DNA of 64,000 bases from a virus: positions 1 to 64,000 of IMG/VR virus record IMGVR_UViG_3300027987_000368; one strand, written 5' to 3'. Of the stretch, positions 56,897-64,000 are shown piece by piece. The stretch's first letter is position 1; each line of letters begins with the position of its first letter. A program made the position numbers and the translations under genes. Below the pieces are notes generated by a model. The model did no database searches, was not told the origin of the DNA, and saw nothing but the letters and a program-made list of their open reading frames with translations.

Positions 56897-57988
56897 TCAA
56901 ACACCCCAGCCGGCGCCCTTGCCGTCCAGGAACAGCACACTCTCGGTGTTGGTCACCTGGACGCCCGCGAAGTACGACCAGACCGCGACCTCCATCATCC
57001 ATGGGTTGCCGGGCACCATCACCGGCTGCTGGATCTGAGCGAACACTGGCATCGTGCAGCGGATCAGATCTGCGCGGGGCGTCAAGAACAGCGCTCCGGG
57101 ATGACCCTTGCCGTCCGCGTCGGACATGCCGGGATCCACGACGATCTCCAGCTGTTCGTTGTTCTCGAGGATGTAGTTGCGCAGCGTAGTGTCGGTTCCG
57201 CCTGGCGAGAACTGCTCGGTCTTCATGTGCCGCGCGACCAGGCGCGGCAGCACCAGCAACTCTGGCTCTGGCTCTTCGCTGTCCTGCCCGTAGATCGCGT
57301 CGATGCTCTCGTTGAACTCGTCGTAGATCGGGCCAGCGTTGGCTGTAGCCCAGTCGACCGTCGAGACCTTCTGCAGGATCCCCGGGTAGTTGGCTACGCC
57401 GCGCAGTTTGTGCGCCACCGAGCCACGCCGCATCAGTCGGTTGATCGCCTCGTAGTGCTTGCGACGGGTCGCGGTCCCCTTCGCCTGTTGCTTGTCATAG
57501 TTGGACCGAGCCGCCTGCGCGAGTTCGAAGAACCCGATCTGCATCTTGTGCTCGATCTTGTGAAAGTTCGCGGTCTTGAGTTCGGCGATGATGTCGACGG
57601 TCCGCTCCTGCGCTTGGTCGAGCGCCGTCAGGCCATCGTCCTGCGTCGAATCGGTGACGCCACCCTCTTCCCATTCGAGGTGCTTATCCCCGATGCCCGC
57701 GCCTGAGTCGGTGATCGTGATGATCGAACCGTCGGCAAACGGCGTCTCGAGCTCGGGCTTCATGAACAGCCCAGCGATCATCGCCGTCGTCGCGCACCGC
57801 GATGCCGTGTGCAGCATCGAGTCGTTATTCGCGAACATCGACTTGAACTGAGGTGTCTTGCCCCAGTTCTGCATGGCCATGTCGCCCACAGCGTGGGCGA
57901 TGACCTCGAAGTGCTGATCGAGAGCCTCCTGCTTGTGCCAGGGTTGGCGAAAGTCGAGCTTGGGTTCACGTTGAATTCGAGCGTTCAT
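56897..57988 (-). CDS. Major capsid protein (DUF2184-type)
   Basis: The 363-residue protein fits the HK97-fold DUF2184 capsid family: VTDSTQDDGLTALDQAQERT, FHKIEHKMQIGFFELAQAA, GVANYPGILQ and a C-terminal beta part (IQQPVMVPGNPWMMEVAVWS). GAGGA-type Shine-Dalgarno lies upstream. It forms the icosahedral shell and follows the decoration-like gene. Confidence 0.85.
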   Translation of the reverse strand: MNARIQREPKLDFRQPWHKQEALDQHFEVIAHAVGDMAMQNWGKTPQFKSMFANNDSMLHTASRCATTAMIAGLFMKPELETPFADGSIITITDSGAGIGDKHLEWEEGGVTDSTQDDGLTALDQAQERTVDIIAELKTANFHKIEHKMQIGFFELAQAARSNYDKQQAKGTATRRKHYEAINRLMRRGSVAHKLRGVANYPGILQKVSTVDWATANAGPIYDEFNESIDAIYGQDSEEPEPELLVLPRLVARHMKTEQFSPGGTDTTLRNYILENNEQLEIVVDPGMSDADGKGHPGALFLTPRADLIRCTMPVFAQIQQPVMVPGNPWMMEVAVWSYFAGVQVTNTESVLFLDGKGAGWGV

Positions 57989-58019
57989 GTTGTCCTCGTG
58001 TGGCTCACTGAGCAGCGGC

Positions 58020-58802
58020 TCACTTGAGCAGCAGCATGGCGGTCAATTCGCCGTTCGCGTCGGTGTAGGAGAGAGACGTCCAGCGCGCGTTGTCGAGAAG
58101 CTGAGTGTCGGTTCCGTCGGCGGAGATGCGGAAGGCTCCGTTCTCCTCGGCGCCGGCGTCGACCTTGCGAGCGTAGACGGGATCGTTGAGCGAGGTCACG
58201 GCCTCTTCGACCGAGACCGGGATCTCGCCCTGCGTCACCACGTCGACGTTGGCACCGACAGACCAATGATCGACATCGGCCGAATCGCCCGTGCTGCTTT
58301 CGAGCTCCGGGCCGATCGCCGTGACACCGAAGATCAAGCTCTCGGTGTCGGCCAACACGAGTTTGCGGAGGTGCCCGTCGTCGTTGAGCGAGACGGCGAG
58401 ACCTGGACGCAGAGTATCGTTGGCCTCCGTCACGTCGGTCAGCGTCATGAGGGCGCCGACCGGAGCGACGGGCGTCGACAGGGTGAAGGTCTGATCGAGG
58501 TTGCGCGCCTCGAGGAACAGAGTCGCGCCAGTGGCTGTGCTCTCGGCCACCTTGACGACGACGGCGAGTGAGTCGGCCTTGGCCCCGAGCGCGACCACTG
58601 TTCCGTCGAAGTCGGTCGCTGCCACATTGACCTCAACCAGAGTCCCGTTGAACAGGAACGAATAGATGCCGTCGGCGTAGACGAGAGTCAGCGCGACCGA
58701 CCACTTGGTGGGATGGCCAGGCCATACTCGGCTTCGAATGTCTCCCCGGCTATGGTCCTGGATCTGTCCCCGCATGGCGGGATTGGTCGTCGACAAAGAC
58801 AT
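58020..58802 (-). CDS. Decoration/structural capsid protein
   Basis: The 260-residue beta-rich protein (VALTLVYADGIYSFLFNGTL, AVVVKVAESTATGATLFLEA) has no catalytic motif. Its place between protease/scaffold and major capsid gene is where decoration or cement proteins are coded in related phages. AGAGGA precedes the ATG. Confidence 0.65.
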   Translation of the reverse strand: MSLSTTNPAMRGQIQDHSRGDIRSRVWPGHPTKWSVALTLVYADGIYSFLFNGTLVEVNVAATDFDGTVVALGAKADSLAVVVKVAESTATGATLFLEARNLDQTFTLSTPVAPVGALMTLTDVTEANDTLRPGLAVSLNDDGHLRKLVLADTESLIFGVTAIGPELESSTGDSADVDHWSVGANVDVVTQGEIPVSVEEAVTSLNDPVYARKVDAGAEENGAFRISADGTDTQLLDNARWTSLSYTDANGELTAMLLLK

Positions 58803-58850
58803 GATGTGCGGTCCTCTTGGTACGTGGTGGGGGCGATCTGCCGAAATGGT

Positions 58851-59543
58851 TCAGGTCGTGGTGGCAGGCTTGCCGTAGACGGTGGTGGTGTCGATCTTCG
58901 GAACGATGATCGACACCGCGGAACCGTCCCTGCTCGACTTGCGAGCGGTTGCATGGCGTTTGGTCGCGGCGTATGCGTGATTCACGAACGCGTCGAACGT
59001 CGGAGCCGGCTTCTCCGGGTCGGGTCCTATCGCACTGTCGAGGTCCACCTTAGCGGCCGGGTCGAGGTCGAGGATCGCGGCGACGCGCATCGAGGTCATC
59101 GAGTCGGGTCGCTTGCCGTCCGACCACGTGGACACGAGCTGCGGACACAGCGGGGCGATCTCTCGCTCGAGCTCACGCATGTCGGCTTCTGCCTTGTCGG
59201 CCTCCAGCTTGTTGACGGTACGCGTAAGTGCGGAGAGCTCTCCCTGCGCGGCCGCGAGGTCGGTCGTCAGCTTGGCGGAGTCGCCGTGCACCTTGGCCTG
59301 CGACGCTCGGATGCGGGCAGCGGCGTCCTTGCTGACGCGCAGCTTGACGCCGTCCAACTCCATCATCTCGCCGCCGCCCAAGGCCTGCTTGACCATCTCG
59401 GGGTCGAGCTCGAGCGCGGCGGCAATCGCCTGCATCGCACCGTCTGCGGCCTCGGGGCTATCCGCGTAGGCGTATGCCTTGATCGCGTCGAGCAACGCCA
59501 TCGCGGCCTCGGGGTCCATCTGATCTTTCTTCGGCTTCGTCAT
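58851..59543 (-). other. Nested in-frame scaffold ORF
   Basis: The ATG at 59543 (Met537 of the protease; MTKPKKDQMDPEAAMALLDA) has AAGGA seven bases upstream, a strong Shine-Dalgarno. The product (230 residues) is the helical scaffold-like part only. This nested arrangement of scaffold within protease gene is known from lambda C/Nu3 and many other phages. Confidence 0.65.
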
Positions 59544-61151
59544 GTCGTGTTCCTTGCTGGCCTCAAAAACGAAAACGGTCGCGCCGTCGATCAGCACTCG
59601 AGCCTTCGAGCCCGCACGTGCCTCATCAACGAGAGATTGATGGTTCACCTCGATGTCGGTCTGCCGATACGTGTACCGAACCCCCTGCGCATCGATGCCT
59701 GGGTCTCGCACCGCGAGCGTGGTGTAGCCGGTCGACAGCTGCACCTTGCCGTCACGCATCTTGCGGATCGTCGAGATGTCGCCGACGCAGATCTTGACCT
59801 TGACGAAGCGTAGGCCGTGCTCGTCAGCGGGTTCCAGCGTCGCCCCCGTGCCGAGCATGCCCCTGGCGTACTCGCGCCAGTTGTCGGCCGTCACGAGGAC
59901 TGGCGGATGGTCGTCGGTGAACGTGGCGAAGTCGAAGCTCTTGAGGCTCTTCTCGACTTCGTCCTCGCTCCGGTACTCGTACCAGGTGCTCTTGCCGTCG
60001 CCGTAGAGCTGGGAGCCCGTGCGCGCGGCGTAGCCCGTGACGATCAGCCGGCCGTCGGTTGTGACCTTGTCGGCGAACCCGTCGGCGCGCAGCCGCTCCG
60101 CGATCGAGTTGACCTGCGCAGCATCGGTCTTCGGGCCGAGCTCGTCAGCGATGGCGAGCGCGCGGTCAACCGCCACGCGGTCTTCGGCACCGAGCGCGAA
60201 GTCCATCGTGCAGGTGCGGAAGACCCGGTCGGTCGAGTCGGCCTGCACGGTTGCGTTCGCCACGGTAGTCAGCAGCGCCAGAGCGCCCGCGAGCGCCTTG
60301 TCGGTCCAGCCTCGGGCGGCACGCTTGATCGGCGGCAAGGCCATAACTCCGCGCAGCGCCTGGGTGACGCTGTCAGCGGTCGGCAGCTCGGAATCGTCGG
60401 TCGCATCGGTCCAGTGCCCCCAGTCCCGAAGCGACGCGTCGCGCTCGCTCGGACCTTCGCGGCCCTCGATCACAATCGGTTCCCCCTGCTCGACCTCGGA
60501 CATGCGCTTGACAAACGCGATAGCCTTGACCGCGTCGTCGTAGTCGCCCTCGGTCCAGTCGGACATGGGCTTTTCTTTGAGCGCGATCACCCGGCGCAAC
60601 GCATCTCGGGCGCTCTCTCGAGCGGCGCCTTCTTTGCGGTTCTCCCCCGCATATGGGCTCGCTGCCCAGTCGCGCATCTGCGAGGGCGTCATAGTGATCA
60701 GCCGCGGAAACTCTTCTCGGATCTGCGCCTGCTCATCTTCGCTGCGCGCGACATCGCCGTGAATGTCATGGTTGGCGCGCAGCTTCTCGAGCATTCCCTG
60801 GAGCGTGGTCTTGGCCTCGGCTCGGACTGCGTCCGACAGACCCTCGGTCTGCGACAGCCGGGCGAGCGCGTTGCGGATCGCGTTGCCGATGCCGACGAGC
60901 TCGCCGTCCTCGACGTACGCGATTGGCAGCTTGAAGCTCGCGCGCGTGATATTCTCGCCCGTAGGTGGATTCAGATCGGCAACGACGAAGCCCCTGGAGG
61001 CCTTGGCCCAGTCGACCTCGTCATCGTCCCCCGTAGCCCAGTCGAAGATTTCGCGCTGGCCACGAGCCCCGTCCCACTCGCCCTCGCGCAAGGTCATCGT
61101 GGCGTCAACCGTGACGGCGAATGCGTCTAGGCGTGCGGCGTGCCCGGTCAT
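58851..61151 (-). CDS. Prohead protease (DUF2213-type) with C-terminal scaffold region
   Basis: The 766-residue protein has an N-terminal domain (DWAKASRGFVVADLNPPTGE and FKLPIAYVEDGELVGIGNAI, as in phage proteins of the head region), a central helical part, a DUF2213 prohead core/protease-like domain at about 345-530 (LIVTGYAARTGSQLYGDGKS, GMLGTGATLEPADEHGLRFV, TDIEVNHQSLVDEARAGSKA) and a helical scaffold-like end (about 537-766). DUF2213 proteins act in capsid assembly and maturation. The catalytic residues cannot be assigned with confidence. A nested start is likely at 59543. Confidence 0.8.
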   Translation of the reverse strand: MTGHAARLDAFAVTVDATMTLREGEWDGARGQREIFDWATGDDDEVDWAKASRGFVVADLNPPTGENITRASFKLPIAYVEDGELVGIGNAIRNALARLSQTEGLSDAVRAEAKTTLQGMLEKLRANHDIHGDVARSEDEQAQIREEFPRLITMTPSQMRDWAASPYAGENRKEGAARESARDALRRVIALKEKPMSDWTEGDYDDAVKAIAFVKRMSEVEQGEPIVIEGREGPSERDASLRDWGHWTDATDDSELPTADSVTQALRGVMALPPIKRAARGWTDKALAGALALLTTVANATVQADSTDRVFRTCTMDFALGAEDRVAVDRALAIADELGPKTDAAQVNSIAERLRADGFADKVTTDGRLIVTGYAARTGSQLYGDGKSTWYEYRSEDEVEKSLKSFDFATFTDDHPPVLVTADNWREYARGMLGTGATLEPADEHGLRFVKVKICVGDISTIRKMRDGKVQLSTGYTTLAVRDPGIDAQGVRYTYRQTDIEVNHQSLVDEARAGSKARVLIDGATVFVFEASKEHDMTKPKKDQMDPEAAMALLDAIKAYAYADSPEAADGAMQAIAAALELDPEMVKQALGGGEMMELDGVKLRVSKDAAARIRASQAKVHGDSAKLTTDLAAAQGELSALTRTVNKLEADKAEADMRELEREIAPLCPQLVSTWSDGKRPDSMTSMRVAAILDLDPAAKVDLDSAIGPDPEKPAPTFDAFVNHAYAATKRHATARKSSRDGSAVSIIVPKIDTTTVYGKPATTT

Positions 61152-61339
61152 CCATGCCTCACAACGGGCGTCTCGTCGTCGACGGGCTTCTCGTCCTTGG
61201 TCGCCTGATCACGCTTGGCCTTGGCCTTCTCGGGCTTCGCTTCGCGTTCGCGCGACGTCGACGAGTTCGTGTTCACACCAAATTGGTACAGCGTTGCGCG
61301 CGTGCTTGTCTTGCCACAGCTGTCTCTGCAAGGGATCAA
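61148..61339 (-). CDS. Small basic-acidic hypothetical protein
   Basis: The 63-residue product has a start with Cys (MIPCRDSCGKTSTRATLYQF) and a lysine/glutamate-rich rest (AKPEKAKAKRDQATKDEKP). Its stop overlaps the protease start by ATGA. A GTG at 61276 would give a 42-residue charged peptide; which start is used is unclear. Confidence 0.4.
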   Translation of the reverse strand: MIPCRDSCGKTSTRATLYQFGVNTNSSTSREREAKPEKAKAKRDQATKDEKPVDDETPVVRHG

Positions 61340-61357
61340 GTCTTGACGTTTCGGCCG

Positions 61358-62026
61358 CTACATTGCGATCGGGACATACAGACCGATGGGCGATCCCTCG
61401 ACGAGATCCTGCAATCGAATCGATGCGCGCGCGCTCAGCTTCTCCACGCGGGCGACGAACACGTGGCCGAAGGTCGTGACTGTGACCAGACCGCGAGCTG
61501 CCACGCTCGCCATTCGCGACTCAACCTGCGCGCGCGCGTCGTCATCGCTCGAGGCCCGGACCCACGTCACGAGTTCATCGGACGCGCGCACGGGCGTGAC
61601 CGAGGGCGACCCGAGCACACCAACCCCGGAGACATCGACGCCCGCCAGATCGACCGTCACGGGGATCGCGGATCCCCGGACGCGAAGTCGCAGCGCGGTG
61701 TCGCCTGCGCTCGGCCAGACAGCGACAAGCCGCCGGCTCTCCGCCGGGATCTGGTCGAGCACCCGGCGAGCTGCGAACGGATCGCGGACCCCGACGCCGT
61801 CGACCTCGAACACTAGATCGAACAGCGGTGGCCCATCGAGCACGAGGTCGGCATGCGCCGATCCGGTGGCTCGAGACCACCGCCCGATCAACGTCGCGGA
61901 CGGCTGCTTCACGCCGGCCTCGACTTTCCAGATATGGCCGCGCCCGACCCCGACGCGCGCGGAGAGCTCGACCTGCGTCAGCCCGGCGCGGACCCGCTCG
62001 CGTCGAAGTCGGGATCCGAGGGTCAC
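61358..62026 (-). CDS. XRE-family HTH regulator with large C-terminal domain
   Basis: A GTG at 62026 overlapping the upstream stop gives 222 residues. Residues 3-55 are a Cro/CI helix-turn-helix (LRRERVRAGLTQVELSARVG, GRGHIWKVEAGVKQPSATLI). The rest is beta-rich and unrecognised (VTVDLAGVDVSGVGVLG...). A regulator inside the head operon, between portal and protease genes, is unusual. Confidence 0.75.
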   Translation of the reverse strand: MTLGSRLRRERVRAGLTQVELSARVGVGRGHIWKVEAGVKQPSATLIGRWSRATGSAHADLVLDGPPLFDLVFEVDGVGVRDPFAARRVLDQIPAESRRLVAVWPSAGDTALRLRVRGSAIPVTVDLAGVDVSGVGVLGSPSVTPVRASDELVTWVRASSDDDARAQVESRMASVAARGLVTVTTFGHVFVARVEKLSARASIRLQDLVEGSPIGLYVPIAM

Positions 62027-62397
62027 CGCGCCCCCACCACAACACCGCGCGCGAGCAAGAGCGGCCGCACTTCGTTCCAGACTTTCGCGTGCCCCTTGGC
62101 CATCGTCGCCTGGCCCTTCGACAGCTCCACGTGCGGCTCTGTCAGCACGATGATGCGTTCGCACGGCACGCCATCGGCGTTGGACTTGAGCCACTTTCGC
62201 AGGGCCCGCACGACCGCCACACCTTCGATCACCCACGGTCCGGGGCGCGCGAACCAGTCCATCGCCACGTGCTCGCTCACGCCCGACCAGTCGAATAGCT
62301 CGATCAGGTCGTCGGTGTGCAGCACGTTCGACATCGTGTTCGCCAGCGTCGTCTTGCCCGTGCGCGGGCCGCCGATGATGCAGATTCGCTCGGTCAT
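62023..62397 (-). CDS. P-loop NTPase / kinase-like protein
   Basis: The ATG at 62397 (MTERICIIGGPRTGKTTLAN) overlaps the upstream stop, giving 124 residues. GGPRTGKT is a Walker A; the following short chain has helices and a strand WVIEGVAVVRALRKWL, like small nucleoside or adenylate-type kinases, with ERIIVLTEPH as a likely later strand. The substrate is unknown. It is part of the accessory insertion in the head operon. Confidence 0.6.
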   Translation of the reverse strand: MTERICIIGGPRTGKTTLANTMSNVLHTDDLIELFDWSGVSEHVAMDWFARPGPWVIEGVAVVRALRKWLKSNADGVPCERIIVLTEPHVELSKGQATMAKGHAKVWNEVRPLLLARGVVVGAR

Positions 62398-62681
62398 CGC
62401 TCGCCACGCTTCTGCCGAGAACCTCGGTCCCGATCGTAGCTTGAGATCTTCTCGATGGATGCAACCGGGGCAAAGTCTTCGCATCCAGCGGGCGAATCGG
62501 CCGTCCATCGCCGATTCACAACGACCAGACTTCGATGCTTCGCGCCCTCTCCCACCACGAGACAATCCATGCGCGGCTCTTCCAGCCCGAACGCACACTC
62601 AGAGCACTTCACCGCGCCAGCGGGCTTCTTGTGGGTCATCGATCCATGAATCCAACGCGCCGCTGGGTTGTTCCCGATCAC
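62394..62681 (-). CDS. Small Cys-motif protein
   Basis: A GTG at 62681 overlaps the AAA+ gene stop as GTGA and gives 95 residues; an ATG at 62639 (MTHKKPAGAVKCSECAFG) would give 81. CSECAFGLEE, RMDCLVV and GCEDFAP provide four Cys, resembling a phage zinc protein family with C-x-x-C and late C-x-x-F. No function is assigned. Confidence 0.5.
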   Translation of the reverse strand: MIGNNPAARWIHGSMTHKKPAGAVKCSECAFGLEEPRMDCLVVGEGAKHRSLVVVNRRWTADSPAGCEDFAPVASIEKISSYDRDRGSRQKRGER

Positions 62682-64000
62682 CGCTCGCCCCGAATATTCA
62701 GCTGCATGTGCTCGACGCCGACCTGCGCAGCCCGGGGCGCCAACTCGACGCCGCGGCTCACGGCCGACTTGAGCTCGCGGATGTTTCCCGGCCACGGGTA
62801 GACCAGCATCGTTGCGATCGCGGTCTCGGTGAACGCCGGGTCCGCGGACTCGTAGCCGCGCGCGCTCGTGTAGTCCGCGTAGATCCCTTGGGCGATCGTC
62901 ACGATGTCGGACTCGCGATCGCGCAGCGGGGGGATCTCGATCTCCACCTCCGCCAGCCGATAGAACAGATCAGGCCGCAGCACCCACTCGTCGCGGGCGT
63001 TGAGCGAGGTCGCCGACACGAGCCGGGCTTCGTGCGGCGCGGCCAGCACCCGCAGCAACGCGGACTGGACCTCGCGCGGCATGTCGCCGACCTCGTCCAA
63101 GAACAGGGTCCCGCCAGCAGCCGAGGCCAGGCCCTTCCGCAGCTGCTTCGCCGCGGCTGCGGGGTCGTCGGCGAGCTCGGCGCTGTTGATCGCCACGAAC
63201 GGGCCGTCGCCGACGTGGAGCCCCCTGGCGATCCCCTCTTTGCCCGTGCCGGTCTCACCGAGCAGCAGCACCGCGAGACCGCTGTCGCGGACGCGCTCGA
63301 GCACCGCGAAGATCTCCCGCATTGCGTCGGACTCGCCCCACACGTCGCCGAACTTCGTGGACTCGGACAGGCCGAGGTCGTCGAGGCGCTCGTCGGCGGC
63401 CTGCTCGAGCTGGGCCTGGGTCTTGCCCATGAGCGCCTCGGTCACCTGGGACAAGTAGAACTTCCAGCGGCCGGCGATCACGTGCCCGCGGACCTTGCCG
63501 GCCTTCGCCATCTTGATCAGCGTGCTCGACGAGACATTGAACGGCCGGCTTGCCTGCGCCGCGCTGATCATGTCCTCGCCCTCGGGGTTGTCGAGGCCGG
63601 ACGCCGTCGCCGCCTCGCGTGCTTGCTGTTCGCGCGTTTCCTTCGCTTCATAGTAGGCGTCGATGTCCGGGTAGTCCTCGCGCAGAGTTGGGTCACCCAG
63701 GATCACGTCGAGAGGCACGCCTGTTTTCACAGCATCCGCCGCGCGGGCATCGGCGTTGGCCTTCCGCTGCAGGGCTTTGTCCTTGCCGTTCGCCTCCTGA
63801 ATATCGCCCATGGTGACGATGAACTGCGTCGGCACGATGAGGCTCTCGCCAGCCAGCTTCGCCTTGTAGACCTGAGCGGCGAGCGAGATCTCGCTCCCGC
63901 GGGTGATCGCCGGCACGACCATCTGCTCCGCCCACCCGGCGACGAGATCGTAATAGGCGTCCATCGGCGCCGAGTTGTCGCCGAGGTTGCCTTCGGCCTC
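62678..64000 (-). CDS. Portal C-terminus fused in frame to HTH and NtrC-type AAA+ domains (partial)
   Basis: The frame is open to the right edge. Up to about residue 125 (counting Met at 63964 as 1) it resembles a portal C-terminus (GNLGDNSAPMDAYYDLVAGW, FIVTMGDIQEANGKDKALQR). Residues 132-180 form an excisionase-type HTH (ISAAQASRPFNVSSSTLIKM, GRWKFYLSQVTEAL). Residues 204-412 are an AAA+ domain of sigma-54 activators: Walker A GETGTGKE (236-243), GGTLFLDEVGDMP (284-296), LRPDLFYRLAEVEIEIPPLR, and YPWPGNIREL. The GAFTGA loop, expected between SAELADD and GGTLF, is missing, and there is no C-terminal Fis HTH. An internal ATG at 63571 (GAGGAC just upstream) could start the HTH-AAA+ part alone. 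Confidence 0.7.
   Translation of the reverse strand, partial: EAEGNLGDNSAPMDAYYDLVAGWAEQMVVPAITRGSEISLAAQVYKAKLAGESLIVPTQFIVTMGDIQEANGKDKALQRKANADARAADAVKTGVPLDVILGDPTLREDYPDIDAYYEAKETREQQAREAATASGLDNPEGEDMISAAQASRPFNVSSSTLIKMAKAGKVRGHVIAGRWKFYLSQVTEALMGKTQAQLEQAADERLDDLGLSESTKFGDVWGESDAMREIFAVLERVRDSGLAVLLLGETGTGKEGIARGLHVGDGPFVAINSAELADDPAAAAKQLRKGLASAAGGTLFLDEVGDMPREVQSALLRVLAAPHEARLVSATSLNARDEWVLRPDLFYRLAEVEIEIPPLRDRESDIVTIAQGIYADYTSARGYESADPAFTETAIATMLVYPWPGNIRELKSAVSRGVELAPRAAQVGVEHMQLNIRGER

Noticed and set aside
59817-61130. Plus-strand 437-codon open frame
   Set aside because: Antisense to the prohead protease gene.
62678-63571. Call as a standard sigma-54-dependent activator
   Set aside because: The GAFTGA loop and the C-terminal Fis-type HTH are absent, so sigma-54 contact is not supported.

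Overview
The window is a GC-rich stretch (roughly two thirds G+C by eye) of a tailed bacteriophage or prophage with a contractile, Mu-type tail. The strongest evidence is a colinear structural block on the minus strand running from the right edge down to about 43.5 kb: portal C-terminus, prohead protease with nested scaffold, decoration-like protein, DUF2184-type major capsid protein, gp36/DUF1320, gpG, gp37/DUF1834, gp38/DUF2635, sheath, tube, frameshifted tail chaperone, tape measure, hub, spike, gpN-like, gp46, gp47/baseplate J, fibre-like protein and gp48/DUF2313. No integrase, transposase, DNA polymerase or large terminase is visible; by gene order the terminase would lie beyond the right edge. 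The host is uncertain. The Cys-rich exported proteins and a Gly/Asp/Glu-rich lipoprotein recall Myxococcota (Nannocystineae-like) secretomes, but that is inference only.

Layout. 1-7.3 kb: a hexanucleotide repeat read in frame as (Pro-Ser)n into a DnaA domain IV protein, a RusA-type resolvase, small exported Cys-rich proteins, a decayed nuclease gene and a FEN-type 5' nuclease. 7.3-10.4 kb: short genes separated by near-identical GC-rich stem-loops (terminators); several products are exported. 10.4-17.5 kb: a methyltransferase, an HTH-ASCH protein, an ECF-type sigma factor, an RHH protein, an M14-like metallopeptidase and ArdC antirestriction, with a recurring 19-bp inverted-repeat operator at the sigma/RHH and ardC promoters. 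17.5-30.4 kb: a translationally coupled minus-strand operon with a TGT/DpdA-like protein, zinc-motif proteins, a C5 methyltransferase carrying five internal repeats, two N6-adenine methyltransferases and an HNH nuclease. 30.4-37 kb: fibre-like genes, tiny coupled membrane peptides, an HD-deaminase fusion, an initiator-type tRNA-Met and a SLOG-DUF4326 fusion. 37-43.4 kb: a broken ATPase/HTH pair, then a plus-strand block with AlkB, a papain-like protein and a DUF2829 (Tad2-like) domain. 43.5-64 kb: the virion operon.

How it works together. The accessory half looks dedicated to DNA protection and host takeover: four DNA methyltransferases, a transglycosylase-like protein, ArdC and a Tad2-like domain are all counter-defence candidates; RusA, FEN, AlkB and the HD-deaminase serve DNA and nucleotide metabolism; the sigma factor plus the shared operator suggest a small regulon. 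Most genes overlap by ATGA, GTGA or TTGA, so start sites were chosen mainly from this coupling. The most unusual object is at the right edge: the portal reading frame continues without a stop into an HTH domain and an NtrC-type AAA+ domain that lacks the GAFTGA loop.
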